Assembly (NCBI GenBank): GCA_011109175.1
Contig: RDEW01000070.1
Coordinates: 11,055 to 75,054, forward strand
Source: Dicyema japonicum
Lineage: Eukaryota > Dicyemida > Rhombozoa > Dicyemidae
Reading direction: 5' to 3'
DNA length: 64,000 nt
Both the position numbers and the translations under genes were made by a program. Below are positions 12,207 through 22,989 of the stretch, one piece after another (the first letter of the stretch is position 1; each line of letters starts with the position of its first letter). A model generated the notes under the pieces. The model was not told the origin of the DNA. It made no database searches and saw only the letters and a list, made by a program, of their open reading frames with translations.

Positions 12207-12708
12207 TCAACACCCCAATAAATTGAAACCAAAAAATAAAAATATGTTATACAACTTGACCAGTTTATGACTTTCATCAAGTTGCACAATTTTGCCGTTG
12301 TCACCAATGAAATGTCCTTTGAAAAAATCAAAAATCAGACCAACGGTCCGCTTCTATGTGATTTTTTCCATAACATCCGTGATTTCCTTTAATTTTGGTT
12401 CCTTGTCAATTACCCATTCAGTGTAATGGGGAATTGATCTCCTATGACGATTCAATACTTTCTTTACGTTCTTACAATACGAGCAACGTGATTTCGAGAC
12501 GATTAATACCATACATGTCTTTATTTTGCTGCTGACGAGTTGAGTCACATTTTGAGAATCTATAAATATTTAGGACTTTTGTGGCAGGTGTAACCTAAAT
12601 TTATAAAATGGACGTACTTTGGGAGAAAGGGTAAGAAATCAGCAAAATGGCGGCAATTAAACCAAGCAATATCGTTTTATAGTTATTTTGAATAAAGTCG
12701 AATATCAC
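12207..12708 (-). pseudogene. Membrane-anchored glutaredoxin, copy 2 (pseudogene)
   Basis: Paralogue of 3210-3702, including a 23-nt first intron at the same place and part of the anchor segment. The active site is S-R-C-S-Y-C (dithiol C-x-x-C), followed by HYTEWVIDKEP and KGHFIGD. Damage is clear. The start codon position reads GTG. A TAG interrupts VMEKIT*KRT. The 25-nt intron of copy 1 and the adjoining exon are rearranged so that no acceptor or TVP turn remains. It is therefore probably non-functional, but it preserves the ancestral coding phase that exposes the frameshift in copy 1. Confidence 0.75.
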
Positions 12709-12849
12709 CTCAAAATGAATTAATGTGGTTTTAAATATTTATAAAAAAATTTATATTTAAATTAATTTTTAAATTTAAATTAGTTTAATTTTAACATTTC
12801 ACTTGGCTTACTTGCCAAATAAATGACATAAAATTCGTTGAAATTAAAA

Positions 12850-13050
12850 AAACAGCACTTAAGTGAGAGACATAATACTTAAGCTCAGCATGGCAGACAC
12901 TTATTTTATTTTTGAGAAAAAACAGCTAAGCTAACTAATCTGGGTCAACCAGTGTTCTTTTTTTATTTGTTGCTTTAAGTCCATGTAGACAATCAGACAT
13001 CGCATTTGAAGTATCACTGTTTACGGCGTCACTCATCAAGCCAGAAAAAA
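12850..13050 (-). mobile_element. Partial tRNA-SINE copy (3' two thirds)
   Basis: Matches the 3' part of the SINE at 8942-9272: GAGAGACATAATACTTAAGC..GCAGACACTTATTTTATTT, then GGCGTCACTCATCAAGCC. The tRNA-like head is missing. Confidence 0.5.
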
Positions 13051-13102
13051 GGAACAGTAGTTGAGATGGTAACATATTTTATAACACCATAACCTTCAAA
13101 TT

Positions 13103-13450
13103 ATGACTTCGATGCTAAACAACGACTCACCATGTATTATTGCCATGTTAGAATATTTTAATCCGAACGGTAGACCTACTTTCCGAGGGAAGTCGAGAAG
13201 GAGATTACCAGTATGCCTGAAAGAAGACAACCAGATGATCGGAAAAAGTTTAAATTCCGTCGACGACTTGGGTGATATTAGAATGCGAGCAAGGAACAAA
13301 AGTTCCTGGAAGCTGATGACAGCGGATTGTTTAAAGTATGGCTCAAGCGAAACCCAACCTTGTCTGAGCGACGCGAACGAGCTTTTAACTAACTTATGGA
13401 TCTGGAAAGATACAAGATTAGTGTGCATGCTTACTAGTGAGAAAGGTTAA
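13103..13450 (+). mobile_element. LINE C-terminal relic
   Basis: The open frame contains IAMLEYFNPNG..FRGKSRRRLPVCL and VDDLGDIRMRARNKSSW. This is a diverged version of the post-RT block M-E-x-Y-F...F-R-G-R-P-R..L-P-V-V-L...D-D-L-x-x-L-R seen at 55.2 and 57.7 kb. It is open for 115 codons but has no RT in front, so it is a 5'-truncated dead copy. Confidence 0.6.
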
Positions 13451-14381
13451 AAATGAGTGAGGATGTATTCTACGGAAATTATCGGGTGATATTATGGAAG
13501 TATGAAACAAACATAACCTTGTGTAATCTTACAACAAAACACTGCAGTGGTTTTAACTAAACTCTTATTCATAATATTGGCGATTATTATTTTTCACATG
13601 TATGCCGTCAGTTTATGCCGTCATATTTATGAACATGTATGACGTCAGCTTTATAGTTGTTCCGACTACCTATTAATCGGAAAGGAGGTTAAGCATGATA
13701 TATCATTTGCGTAGAAAAAAACGAGATAAAAAACAATTAGAAAAGTTATGAAAATCAATTTAAACTAAATAAAGCCTGATATTATAAAATAAACTATTCA
13801 AGGGGGTATGTGATATTAAAGGGGGTATCTGGTGTATTAATTCATCAACTTAGCATTCTATTCAATCATCTCCCAATAAATCCTGTAGTTTAGTTCTTAG
13901 CGGTGTCGCTCGAATCAAGATTAGCTGCGGGTTGAATTCTCACACCGCTATTTACCTGGTCAAGGATTGAAAGCCATTAAGAGTGGGTCCATTCAAAATA
14001 GTTTCAAAGACTTTAAGGTCGTTGAGTTCGAATGCATCATCCATAATCTTAAGCCTGGTAAGGTCTAGTATTGTTAGGGTCAAAGTATCAGCATGTTCTT
14101 AGATCATTCAAAAGTTCTTTATTTTCCTTAATCACATCTTGAATTATTCATATGCAAGGAATTAGTAAATTTATTGAAATAACAATTTCTAGGTGTAGAG
14201 CATTAAAAGTCTCCACTACTTGAAAAAGAACTCTCTTTACTTTTGCATCTAAGATAACAAAATTGTGCCTGAGTATACTACAAATCGATACTAGCACGGT
14301 AGAAAGTAATTCTCCGTATAATCTCCAAATACTGTAACAGTCAATAAGATTTCAAATTACGACTCTGGGTGTGAGAAAATC
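13451..14381. other. No gene; tRNA-like stretch near 13881-13950
   Basis: Positions 13881-13950 carry an A-box-like GTAGTTTAGTTCTTAGCGG and a B-box-like GGGTTGAATTCTC with tRNA-like spacing. The T-stem does not pair, so this is more likely the head of an old SINE than a tRNA gene. Nothing else was recognised. Confidence 0.3.
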
Positions 14382-14457
14382 TTGATGACCTTCAGCAAAC
14401 AAGTGCTGAATGTAGTACACATTGATGACCTTCAGCAAACAAGTGCTGAATATAGTA
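14382..14457. repeat. 40-bp tandem duplication (about 1.9 copies)
   Basis: The block beginning TTGATGACCTTCAGCAAACA at 14382 is repeated at 14422 with very few changes. No coding context. Confidence 0.85.
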
Positions 14458-14459
14458 AT

Positions 14460-16009
14460 GTGTTTCCAAGAAAATTGAACATTGTAAAAATTTTACTCTA
14501 GAAATTCGAACGATCACTAAACTCAACGCTAACTCTCTGTATTTCTCAATTTCTCAAGACGACCATTAGTTGTGGTTGTGGCATTTAAAGAACAAATCTA
14601 GCATGATCAAACGTTGAGAAAATTAATTGTACTGTGTCCAGAATTGTCGAGAGCATCTATCGAGTCTTATGGGTTATGATAAAGGCACCTCTTTGAGTAC
14701 TTCGTGAGGAATTCGAAAAATCGCCTATAAAACGGGCTTAGAGGGATTGCTTCGTATCAGTAGGAAACAAAAGCAAAAGTTGGTGATCCTGACGCGTTTT
14801 AAAGAGAGCCCTTATCTAAGCACTGTGATCCATGAGATGTTGTCCGAGAAGCTTGGTTGAAGCCAGAACTTGTCTCCAAGTGGAATGAAGAAATGGATTC
14901 TTCTGAATTGAGCCTCTTTTGGTAAAATAGATCCAATGACGCCACTATAGAGAAGGAAGAAAATTTCATGCAGTAGTAATTTTTTTAATGGCCCTCGGAC
15001 TGTCACATAGAATTTAATTTCTTTTTTGACAGAATTTCACACGACTTTTGTTCGCAATACCCCCAGATATTGTGACAGTTTAGCCATCAAACTGACTCCT
15101 CATTTGAGAGCAAGCTACTATTAGTTAGGGCACATCAACATTTTTCCTACCTTAAAGTTTTAAGAAATCCATTAATGACTTCCATCATTAGTACGAGGCT
15201 ATTCCTAATTTTGTGACATGTTAAAGTTATCGATAAAAAAAGAAATGGTTCATTAAGAGACAAGGAACTCTTGTTTTCTGCCTGTATTGTAAAATTGATG
15301 TAAAACCTCTTTTTGATCTAGCAAGAGATTAATTTTCAAATTTGGGGTGATTGTACATACGAAACTCGTATTCCACATAGAGAGTTCGGAGTTCATCAGT
15401 GTCTCCTTTGAAAAGGGCTACTTAAATCGAATTCCTCTTCAACATCAATACAATGAACGTAAGAAGAAAGTTATACGTCCCCTTATACTATAGATTGAGA
15501 AGAGCCTATTCTTCATTCCTTTGGAACTGCCTTTTAGTCTCCAACAGGTAGTCTGAATGAAGGTCAAATGTTTTGAATTGAGGTCTAATGCTTTGAATTG
15601 AGGTCAATATAGATATAGGTCATTATAGAGATCTTCCATTAACATATATAGTGACAAGTTAGGAATACAAGTTATCAATCTTAAATCATTAGAATTGACA
15701 GAATCAATGTAATAAATTCTAGACCAAAATCAGGAGTTCCAGGAATCGAATCTTGATTCTGTCAATTTGGTTGAAGGTTGCACGAATCTACAATGCTATG
15801 TGGTTGACGAGTGACGGCTCTGCTCATCAGTGTTTCGTCACATATGAAATCGTATAGAGAAGATAAGTACTTGCTGAAAAATTATGGACTCGAACAGGGG
15901 CTTCCAGTTTATGAGAATAAAAATGAATTCATCAAGATTTCTGAAAATTATCTGCATTAGTGACTTTTTTGTTTATGTCTAATATGCTGATTATTTTTTA
16001 CACATTTTT
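14460..16009. other. No gene; minor repeats
   Basis: Positions 14878-15005 resemble 11225-11340 (retroelement debris). Positions 15556-15605 contain two imperfect ~23-base units with TTTTGAATTGAGGTC. The rest has no signal I can support. Confidence 0.3.
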
Positions 16010-16135
16010 GCATATATGCGAAAACTTGCCTTGGCGAACTAAACTGAAGCGTGGAACCTTTAGTCTACAGCAGCGAGATTTGAACTAGAGGAAATAAAGG
16101 CCTTTAGCTCGACACTCGATACACTGCGCCATTAT
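16010..16135 (-). mobile_element. Partial tRNA-SINE copy (5' head)
   Basis: On the minus strand a tRNA-like head with B-box region AGTTCAAATCTCGCTGCTGT is followed by AAAGGTTCCACGC, the same order as in the SINE at 8942-9272. The copy is old and truncated. Confidence 0.5.
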
Positions 16136-16207
16136 TAATAATAATTCCAAAAATAAAAATCAACAATAATCCAAATTTAACCAATTTAACAAAATTAAGA
16201 TTCATAA

Positions 16208-17359
16208 TTATTCTATCTCTATCAGTGGTATGCTACTGGTGAATGATTCCAACTGAGATTTTGATTTTGTATAAAAATTCACTACGACTCCTATTACTAG
16301 CAGTCCTATAACTCCGCATACGATTCCAATTATTAGATGTTCCCGCCAATTTTTCGAGGTTGATTTTTTAAACATCCTTCGTCTAAATTTCAATTTGTTA
16401 AATACCATTCCGATAAATCCAAAATTCAAATCATTGCGAAAAAGTTGTAATTTAAAGGACGAAATTTCGATCGACAATCCATCAGAGTAGTTTTGTGAAA
16501 TTATTCTGCAATGATAGTAATTGCCAAGTTTAATCTTTTTGAAAGTATGCTCTATTTCAGAACATTGATCTTTTTTTTTATTTGCAACACAAAAATAATA
16601 AATCTGATATTCATCTTCTGAAATTTCTGCGGCAAAATCTATTCTGAAATTCTTACCCTTCAACGAATATACATTTTCATATTTGTGCAAATTATATTTA
16701 TTATTATCGAATAACTCATCCACAATCTAAGGATCAACGCACACGTGTACAATATTGTTATCATCAATATATGATATTTTGATTTTCCCACTCAGTGCTC
16801 CTAGGATTCTATTATTCCCAACGAAAAACCAAATTAGTTTATTTGGGTTACAGTCATTCGCTAAGTAAATTTTAATAGAAACCTATAAAATGCTTCAAAT
16901 ATTTATGATTATTATTGTAGAATTGTAACGTCATAAAATAGATTATGAATGAATAATTATTCGAAAAACTGATAGGAGTATTTCCACAGCGGTAGTACTC
17001 AACATATTTGGTTTCAGGATCGTTATGTTTTCATTATAACTAATATTATCTTAGATAAACTAAGAATCTTACAATGAACCATTTCTATTTCTATTTCAAC
17101 AGTAAAAGATTCTTCCTTAAATTTTGGAAAAAATATAAGTTTTAAGGTAGTATTGTCAAAACAAGGGGAAAGTATTAGCCCCTGTTTCGCTTGATGTAGA
17201 TCTCCATAAAAATAAATTTTTTTCATCTATAATAAACAAAATATAGACTTTTTCATGACTACAGTCTAGATATGCATAAAATAATAGCCACCATTCAGAT
17301 TTCAATTTGACGATTTTGTTGAACAACAAGAATACGATAAAATGTTTAATCAGGTTCAT
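16208..17359 (-). CDS. Orphan type I membrane protein C
   Basis: No family recognised. The ATG at 17359 encodes MNLIKHFIVFLLFNKIVKLKS, a clear signal peptide. Introns of 22 nt (GTCTATATT..TATAG), 23 nt (GTAAGATTC..CTAAG), about 95 nt and 24 nt (GTACACGTG..CTTAG) join the exons in one frame. The ectodomain has about eight cysteines and contains GNYYHC, then exactly 22 residues later QLFRND. The same spacing and near-identical ends occur in gene E, and a related block occurs in F. After a basic stretch there is one helix LIIGIVCGVIGLLVIGVVV and the tail KSKSQLESFTSSIPLIEIE. The tail shares S-I-P-L-I with B and D. It is probably a cell-surface or secretory-pathway protein. Confidence 0.7.
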
Positions 17360-17536
17360 GTAATCTAATTATAAATTAAATTAAAATTTATTTAAATTTA
17401 TAATACAAATATTTAATATTTATTTTTTTGATTCAATATTATTTTATTATTTAACAATTTTCATAGATTTAGACGACACTTTAAAAAAAAATTTCAGGTC
17501 GAGTCCACTGAGGACGATTTGCTATCACAGCTCACT

Positions 17537-19620
17537 CTATGGTTTCCAGCAACTAGAACACTGGCCGTTTTCTTTATTCTTATTATTTATTGATTTAATT
17601 ACACCTAAATCACGAAAAAGAGGATAAAAGTTATCGTCTAATAAAGTGATCCCGGTGTCCATACCAGTCCTTTTCCTGCAATTAGCATTGAAGTCCTGGA
17701 TTAATCTCCACAGACAGTTCTTCAGGAACGAAAAAACCATTAGGTTTAATAGATCTTGCACGGACCTTGTCGCCTTCTCGATTCGTCGTTGTTTCACCGC
17801 AACCATAAAATTATCTGCATACGATGAAAGAATTGTTTTTTTAGTGTTTGGGGATGGTAGGTAACTGAGGAACATGTGTAAGAGCATTGATGATATTCGT
17901 TTTTGCTGTAAGGATCTTCGGGATACTGAGTCAAATGCCTTCTCTACATTCACCGAGACCAGCACTGTTCTCTCGTGTGGATTTGGAGTATTCAGGCCGT
18001 CCGAATGAATTGAACCAGTTTTGTTAGATGAATTGTTGTTGAGTGTCCTTCGCGGAATCCGTGTAGAAAAGATGGTAGAGTTATGAAAAGACGGATCTTG
18101 AGAAGGACCAGTTTCTAACACAGATAAGGCGCAGATGATGGATACCGGGCGGTAGAAGGACGGACAGTTTGGTGGTTTGTTTTTCTTCATGATAGGGTAT
18201 ATCAGAGATTTATTCATATTAACAGAATCTTGTCCTCGTTTATTGAGAGGTTGAAACTTTGTGTTATTGCGGCCGTCGCGGAAGTAGCAGTTCGAGAATG
18301 GAGATGTCATCTGAAACGCGGGACGACGAGTTTTTCATTTTCCTGATTACTGATTGCACCATCGAAGGGTCGAAAAAAAGTCATGTTGGAACATTTATTC
18401 TTTCGACCATTTCCAGAACGAACATTCTGGTCTTTTAAATATGGTTTATGACTAATTTCACATAGTACTTCATAACGTCATTGGGATTTGGACATGGCTC
18501 TCGATGTCTAATTAAATGTAGAGAGCACTATCGATTTCCATAATACCCCTTATCGGGCCTCAATGGGGAAGTATTCTTCGTAGCTTTTCTGAGCAAGGCT
18601 TCCCAACGTTCTGTGATGTTACGCGAGATTTATTTGTTGTGTTTTGTGATGTTCCGCGTGATTTCTTTGTTCAGTTTTGATATCCTTTCAGTTATGTCCA
18701 CTGATTGTCTTTCGAAATTCTTCACTTTGTTTTTCGTTGGATTAGATCTTGCGTTTCAGCATCAATTGGGTGTGATGGACGTAGGACCACCCATCGGAAT
18801 GTATCTTTTGCAAGCTCGGAGTATAATCTCTTTGAGGTATTTGACAGCAGCGTCGATAGATCCGAAGTTCTCTATCCGGAAGGCCTGAAGGTTTAGTTCG
18901 ATCAAATGTGTGAAGGTGGGCCCTATTGCCTTTGAGAAGTTCACATTGGTTCTCGGAGTTCACATTCATTAACCTATGTTTTGTGGAATCCTCATGAAAT
19001 CGGGTTCGATGTGAGGTATGAAAACCTCATATTTATCCAGTTGTTTGTCAGCATACCATTGAGAACTTATCGCATTTAGGTCACCACCAATTAGCGTGTT
19101 TTCCAACCTGGTGAATCGTGTGAGTTCGGGGCTGTAGCTGTTGGGGCATGAAGGTGGAGTGGTATGCACATATTGACAACTGACAATCGGTGAGAGGGTA
19201 GGCATAATCTCAGAGTTAGATGTTCCAGTGTGTCATCTTGGCGGGAGGGGTCCAGGATGTCGTCCGAAATATTTCTGGCAATTATATGATTCCTGATTTG
19301 AGTAATAATGCTCCTCCTATATCCATGACCTCTCTCTCGTCTGACAACAAAGTATTCGAAAAGTTAGGGTTGATCGCCGTGGGTTAAGTTTCGTCTCTTG
19401 GAAGAGAACTATATTTACTGAGTGTTCTATGAGAAAACGTTGTAGTTTGGCGATTTTTCTTTGGATACCATTGATGTTAATTTGTAATATGACTAGATCT
19501 GGTCCAGGATGTTCATTGACATCTCCACAGGAAAGGAGTAGGATTCGACACCATCCGCCATGGTTGCGGGATAGGGAGTTTGCGACTCTTCCAAAACTTC
19601 AAGTGAGCGATGCCACCACG
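17537..19620 (-). mobile_element. APE-endonuclease LINE relic (endonuclease, linker, RT)
   Basis: Element order on the minus strand is correct for a jockey/CR1-type LINE. The endonuclease is around 19450-18970 (IGGDLNAISSQWYAD, the G-D-x-N-A box). A linker follows at 18890-18600 (DAETQDLIQRKT). The reverse transcriptase is at 18310-17540, with KKNKPPNCPSFYRPVSIICALS, ERTVLVSVNVEKAFDSVS (motif A) and ILSSYADNF (decayed YADD). The RT segment is open for 257 codons, but the catalytic box is damaged and the endonuclease is frameshifted, so it is inactive. Confidence 0.75.
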
Positions 19621-20249
19621 TAGGCGAGTCACACGGCATGAAATCCAAACACTTGTCTATTCTTGAATTATATGTGATATTGAGAAGTCTCAGTGCTTCG
19701 GCGACCGTGGGAACTAAATACATTTAATTACTTGTATCTATTTGCTTTTTTTATGTATCAGACCTCATAGAATCTCAACACATAGAAACGCTTTAAGACA
19801 GTTTTTAGATGTCTACCCTGTCTGCATGATTTGTCTCAACTTGAAATGTGATGTGTACACATTCAGCTAGATTCTCATGCTCTAAATACAGCGAGATAAC
19901 TAATCAACTAATCAGGCGACGGTATAGCTAAAAGCGGATAATATCGAAACTCTGTATAGTAGATAGTTGGGATTATCGTTATTTCTACAGAGATTGCAAC
20001 ACAATTTTCTTTTCCCATTTGTCTGTCGTCTCGAAGAATGCTGAAAGTGTCCTACTATTTTTAATCAAACAGTACCATTTTCTGAATCTCAACTACGACC
20101 CACTTATTTATTGCTGATCGATTAAATAATAAACCTCCAAAAACAATTGTTGAATTTTAGATATCAACAAAGCTATTAACCTGACATCGAGACAAGTTCT
20201 GAGCAGTAAACTTACCTAAAAATATCGCGTAACAATGAAATTGCAGTAG
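19621..20249. other. No recognisable gene
   Basis: Possibly the 5' end of the LINE at its left. No motif seen. Confidence 0.3.
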
Positions 20250-20400
20250 CTTACTGTCCCCTTTCTGGTCACCTTGGTCGTTTTTTATAATGCCTACCTA
20301 CTCTCATTATTGATACCTTGCAAGCGGTGTCCCTGAAGGTTCGGTACTATCTCCAGGATTGTTTAATCTCCATCTAAGTAATGTCGAATTGAGATATAAA
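20250..20400 (+). mobile_element. LINE RT fragment
   Basis: A short plus-strand piece reads LASGVPEGSVLSPGLFNLHL, the G-V-P-x-G-S-V-L-S-P-x-L-F-N-L box between RT motifs A and C. Nothing flanking it is in frame. Confidence 0.65.
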
Positions 20401-20741
20401 AAACAATTAGAGACTTGAACAATTATAAAAAAATAATAAAAATAATTAAAAAAAATTTGAATTAATATAGCACATTCTTTATATATTGATTGTGGTGCAT
20501 GTCTCGTGAAAGAGAAAATGTATTATTTATTTGGAAGCAAAAAATGATATTGAATGGGTTGATGTAGAAGCAAAAGTAAAATTAATAAAGCAATTGGATT
20601 CGAAGATATAAACGTCGACCATTTATTTGATAAATTTGTAAATGTTAAATCGTTTTTCTCAACAAAAACTATGAAATGGAAAATTATTTATATCCTTCGT
20701 GTTACTCCAGGACTCTTTCTAACTCGCTACATACTTGCGTG

Positions 20742-21241
20742 TTAGTCGCAGACATTAAATAATTTAAATCTAGTCCAATCTCTCAAAGAATTCCCTGGCA
20801 CAGACCCCCATGGAGCAGAGCTCTCGGTTGTTCGAGCATGCATCTTCAGCTCATCGATAAAAAGAAGGTGATTTGTATTGAAACAAACTCCCTCACAATC
20901 AACTGGTATTTGCTCAAATCGGTCATTATGGCGGGGACTCAAACAGAGAACAAAGAGCAGCGGAGACATGCTAGGATCCCCCTCTTGAGTTTTACCTCGC
21001 CTATCCGCTTCCTATTATAGTTCAGATGAATACTCCACCTATTCATCACAGCCACTACAAAGCTGATGAACCACACAGGCATACACAGACTTTGTAGGCA
21101 CTTGACAAGGTAAGAATGATCAACTGAATCGTAAGCCTTCTTCACATTCACCCACATAGACAAAAGTGAGTTTTCGTGAGACTCAGAAGGATTCTCAGAT
21201 CTTTCAAAGTAATACTGGCGTATAGATGCATCAGTCCACAT
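20742..21241 (-). mobile_element. R2/RLE-type LINE reverse-transcriptase relic
   Basis: Two minus-strand frames form one RT core. The first holds WVNVKKAYDSVDHSYLVKCL (motif A, with D-V-K-K-A-Y-D-S-V-D-H typical of R2-like LINEs). The second holds MSPLLFVLCL and NHLLFIDELKMHA (degraded catalytic box). A frameshift around 20950 separates them. It probably belongs to the same broad family as the RLE domain at 27.7-28.4 kb. Confidence 0.7.
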
Positions 21242-21359
21242 ATAAGTAGTGTGAATGACGTAATGATACTGTCGAAGTAATTAAGCATTCAACCAATACA
21301 CATATCCACAATTTGAGACGATTCGCGTCCATCACAATACTATTGTTATATATTTGAAA

Positions 21360-22241
21360 AAAGAATCCATTTATGTTAATTTAAAAAGCACGTGTTAATA
21401 GCGTTAGAGCTACACTGTTTCAAATATCACTCAGAAATCTTCCTGGTAATAATTTATTGTAATTTAGACGTGTTTGTATCTCGAAATGTTAATGTGACTC
21501 ACAATAATGGTGAATATTGTAAATGCAAAGAACTAAGCATTAAAAATCAGACAAATTTTCTCATAATTAACGAGTTAAAATTTCAATTTCCGAATCTCTT
21601 AAAACAAAGTAAAATTTATCAACAATACTTTGGCATGATAATAAATTGTCGTCCTTATAACGGTGTATTTGCACGTTTTGTTCGATAGTGAGTCTTTAAA
21701 TTGACCAATAGAATCACAACGATGCATGCTACTCGAATTAAGCTTTAGTGATTTGATTTTCAGTAATTTTTTTTCAAAATTTTTAAAAAGTTCTGGCAAA
21801 TTTCCACTAAAATTAGAATGTTTTTTTTTAAAAATGGCAAATCTGAGATTTGGCAAATTTAAGAGAGTTTACTATACATCTATCAACGTTTGCAAAATAT
21901 CATTTGCATATGCTATCAACGTTTGCAAAATACGAATAACCAAAAAAGACTACCAAAGTAACTAAACATACAACCGATACTGAGAAAATTAAGAATGGCA
22001 AAAAATGACTACCAAAGAGACTAAATATACAACCAATAAATCTGTAAAATTATTAATAACGAAAAAAAAACTACAAAGTAATTAAACTCATTACAGCAAA
22101 TTTGTATCCTTTAATAATTCGAGGCGATTTGCGCCTGTCATTGCTGGATTCGTTATATCGACCATTTTTTGCATTCTTGTCCTTATTTATATCAATTTCA
22201 ATCATAGAAGAGATTTGTTCAGACATACCTTTAATTATTAA
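21360..22241 (+). pseudogene. Orphan membrane protein D (partial or decayed copy)
   Basis: The frame around 21440-21690 encodes a segment with THNNGEYCKCKELSI and NELKFQF, after a candidate 22-nt intron (GTAATAATTT..TTTAG, 21446-21467). The far end (about 22100-22241) encodes IAGFVISTIFCILVLIYINF, close to the helix of gene B. One extra base before the tail then puts SDIPLI out of frame. Between them lie a 33-bp duplicated block (near 21880 and 21913) and several near-repeats with ACTACCAAAG. No single frame joins all parts, so the gene is either broken or has introns I could not place. Paralogue H (49861) shares the EYCKC exon. Confidence 0.5.
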
Positions 22242-22461
22242 CTAACATAGATGTTTTTAACGTTAATAATAACCTTATATTATTCTCTAACATTCTATAT
22301 TTCCTGCTTTTAATAAAATCGTAATTATGAAATTGGGTCATGTAAATAATATTCACTTTAATTTCAAACTTGGAACTCCTTAGCATTAGTAGAGGATAAA
22401 TTCTGTTGAAAACTACTTCGATTTCCATATTTTTACAAACATTGTGTTACTTTTTATTTAC

Positions 22462-22545
22462 ACCCGGTCTCTTCAAGTGAAAGAAACCGGTGGCTAACAA
22501 AAGCGTTACAGCAAGAGCGAACGCTCTCAAAGATTGATTCACAGC
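22462..22545. repeat. Dispersed repeat, copy 1 (pair with 44832-44906)
   Basis: Shares GTCTCTTCAA..GAAAGAAACC.GTGGCTAACAAAA.CGTT.CAG and GAGCG.ACGCTC with the second copy. Short, non-coding, unidentified. Confidence 0.5.
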
Positions 22546-22989
22546 ATTTCCCAGATAACAAATCAGTCCAATAGTCAATTTGAATTTATTATTGATTGAA
22601 ACTAATTCAGCAGATGTTTCTTTAAATAGTTTTCTCTTTTAGAAATGATATCAAAGAATAAACCTGAAGAAAAGAAAAATATCGCGACGGTAAGACGTGT
22701 GGATGAAAATGGACGAGTGCGACCTACTTCTCTTACTCTCTTCTTTAGTGGAAGCCTTTAATGGACAATTACAGGATGGAATTTGATCGGCACAATCATA
22801 CGTTCTCCCTCGGGTTTCTTCCTTGGAGTAATTAGTGTGACTGCTTGTGCTATGGTTACAATAGACTATAAGTTTGATTTCAATTTTTATTATTATCTTC
22901 AAGATCATTGGGTCAAAAAAAGAAATTAGGTTGTCAGCTAAGTAATTCCAGACCGACAAGTCGGTAGAATAGAGAATCATGCATAGCTC
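22546..22989. other. No recognisable gene
   Basis: Short minus-strand frame at 22651-22980 without known motif. It may be the 3' end of the LINE that follows. Confidence 0.3.

Noticed and set aside
13881-13950. Candidate tRNA gene with A- and B-box-like sequences
   Set aside because: T-stem and acceptor stem do not pair properly with the correct spacing. At best it is an old SINE head, so it is not listed as a tRNA.
17646-17864. 72-codon plus-strand frame
   Set aside because: Antisense of the minus-strand LINE RT at 17537-18310.
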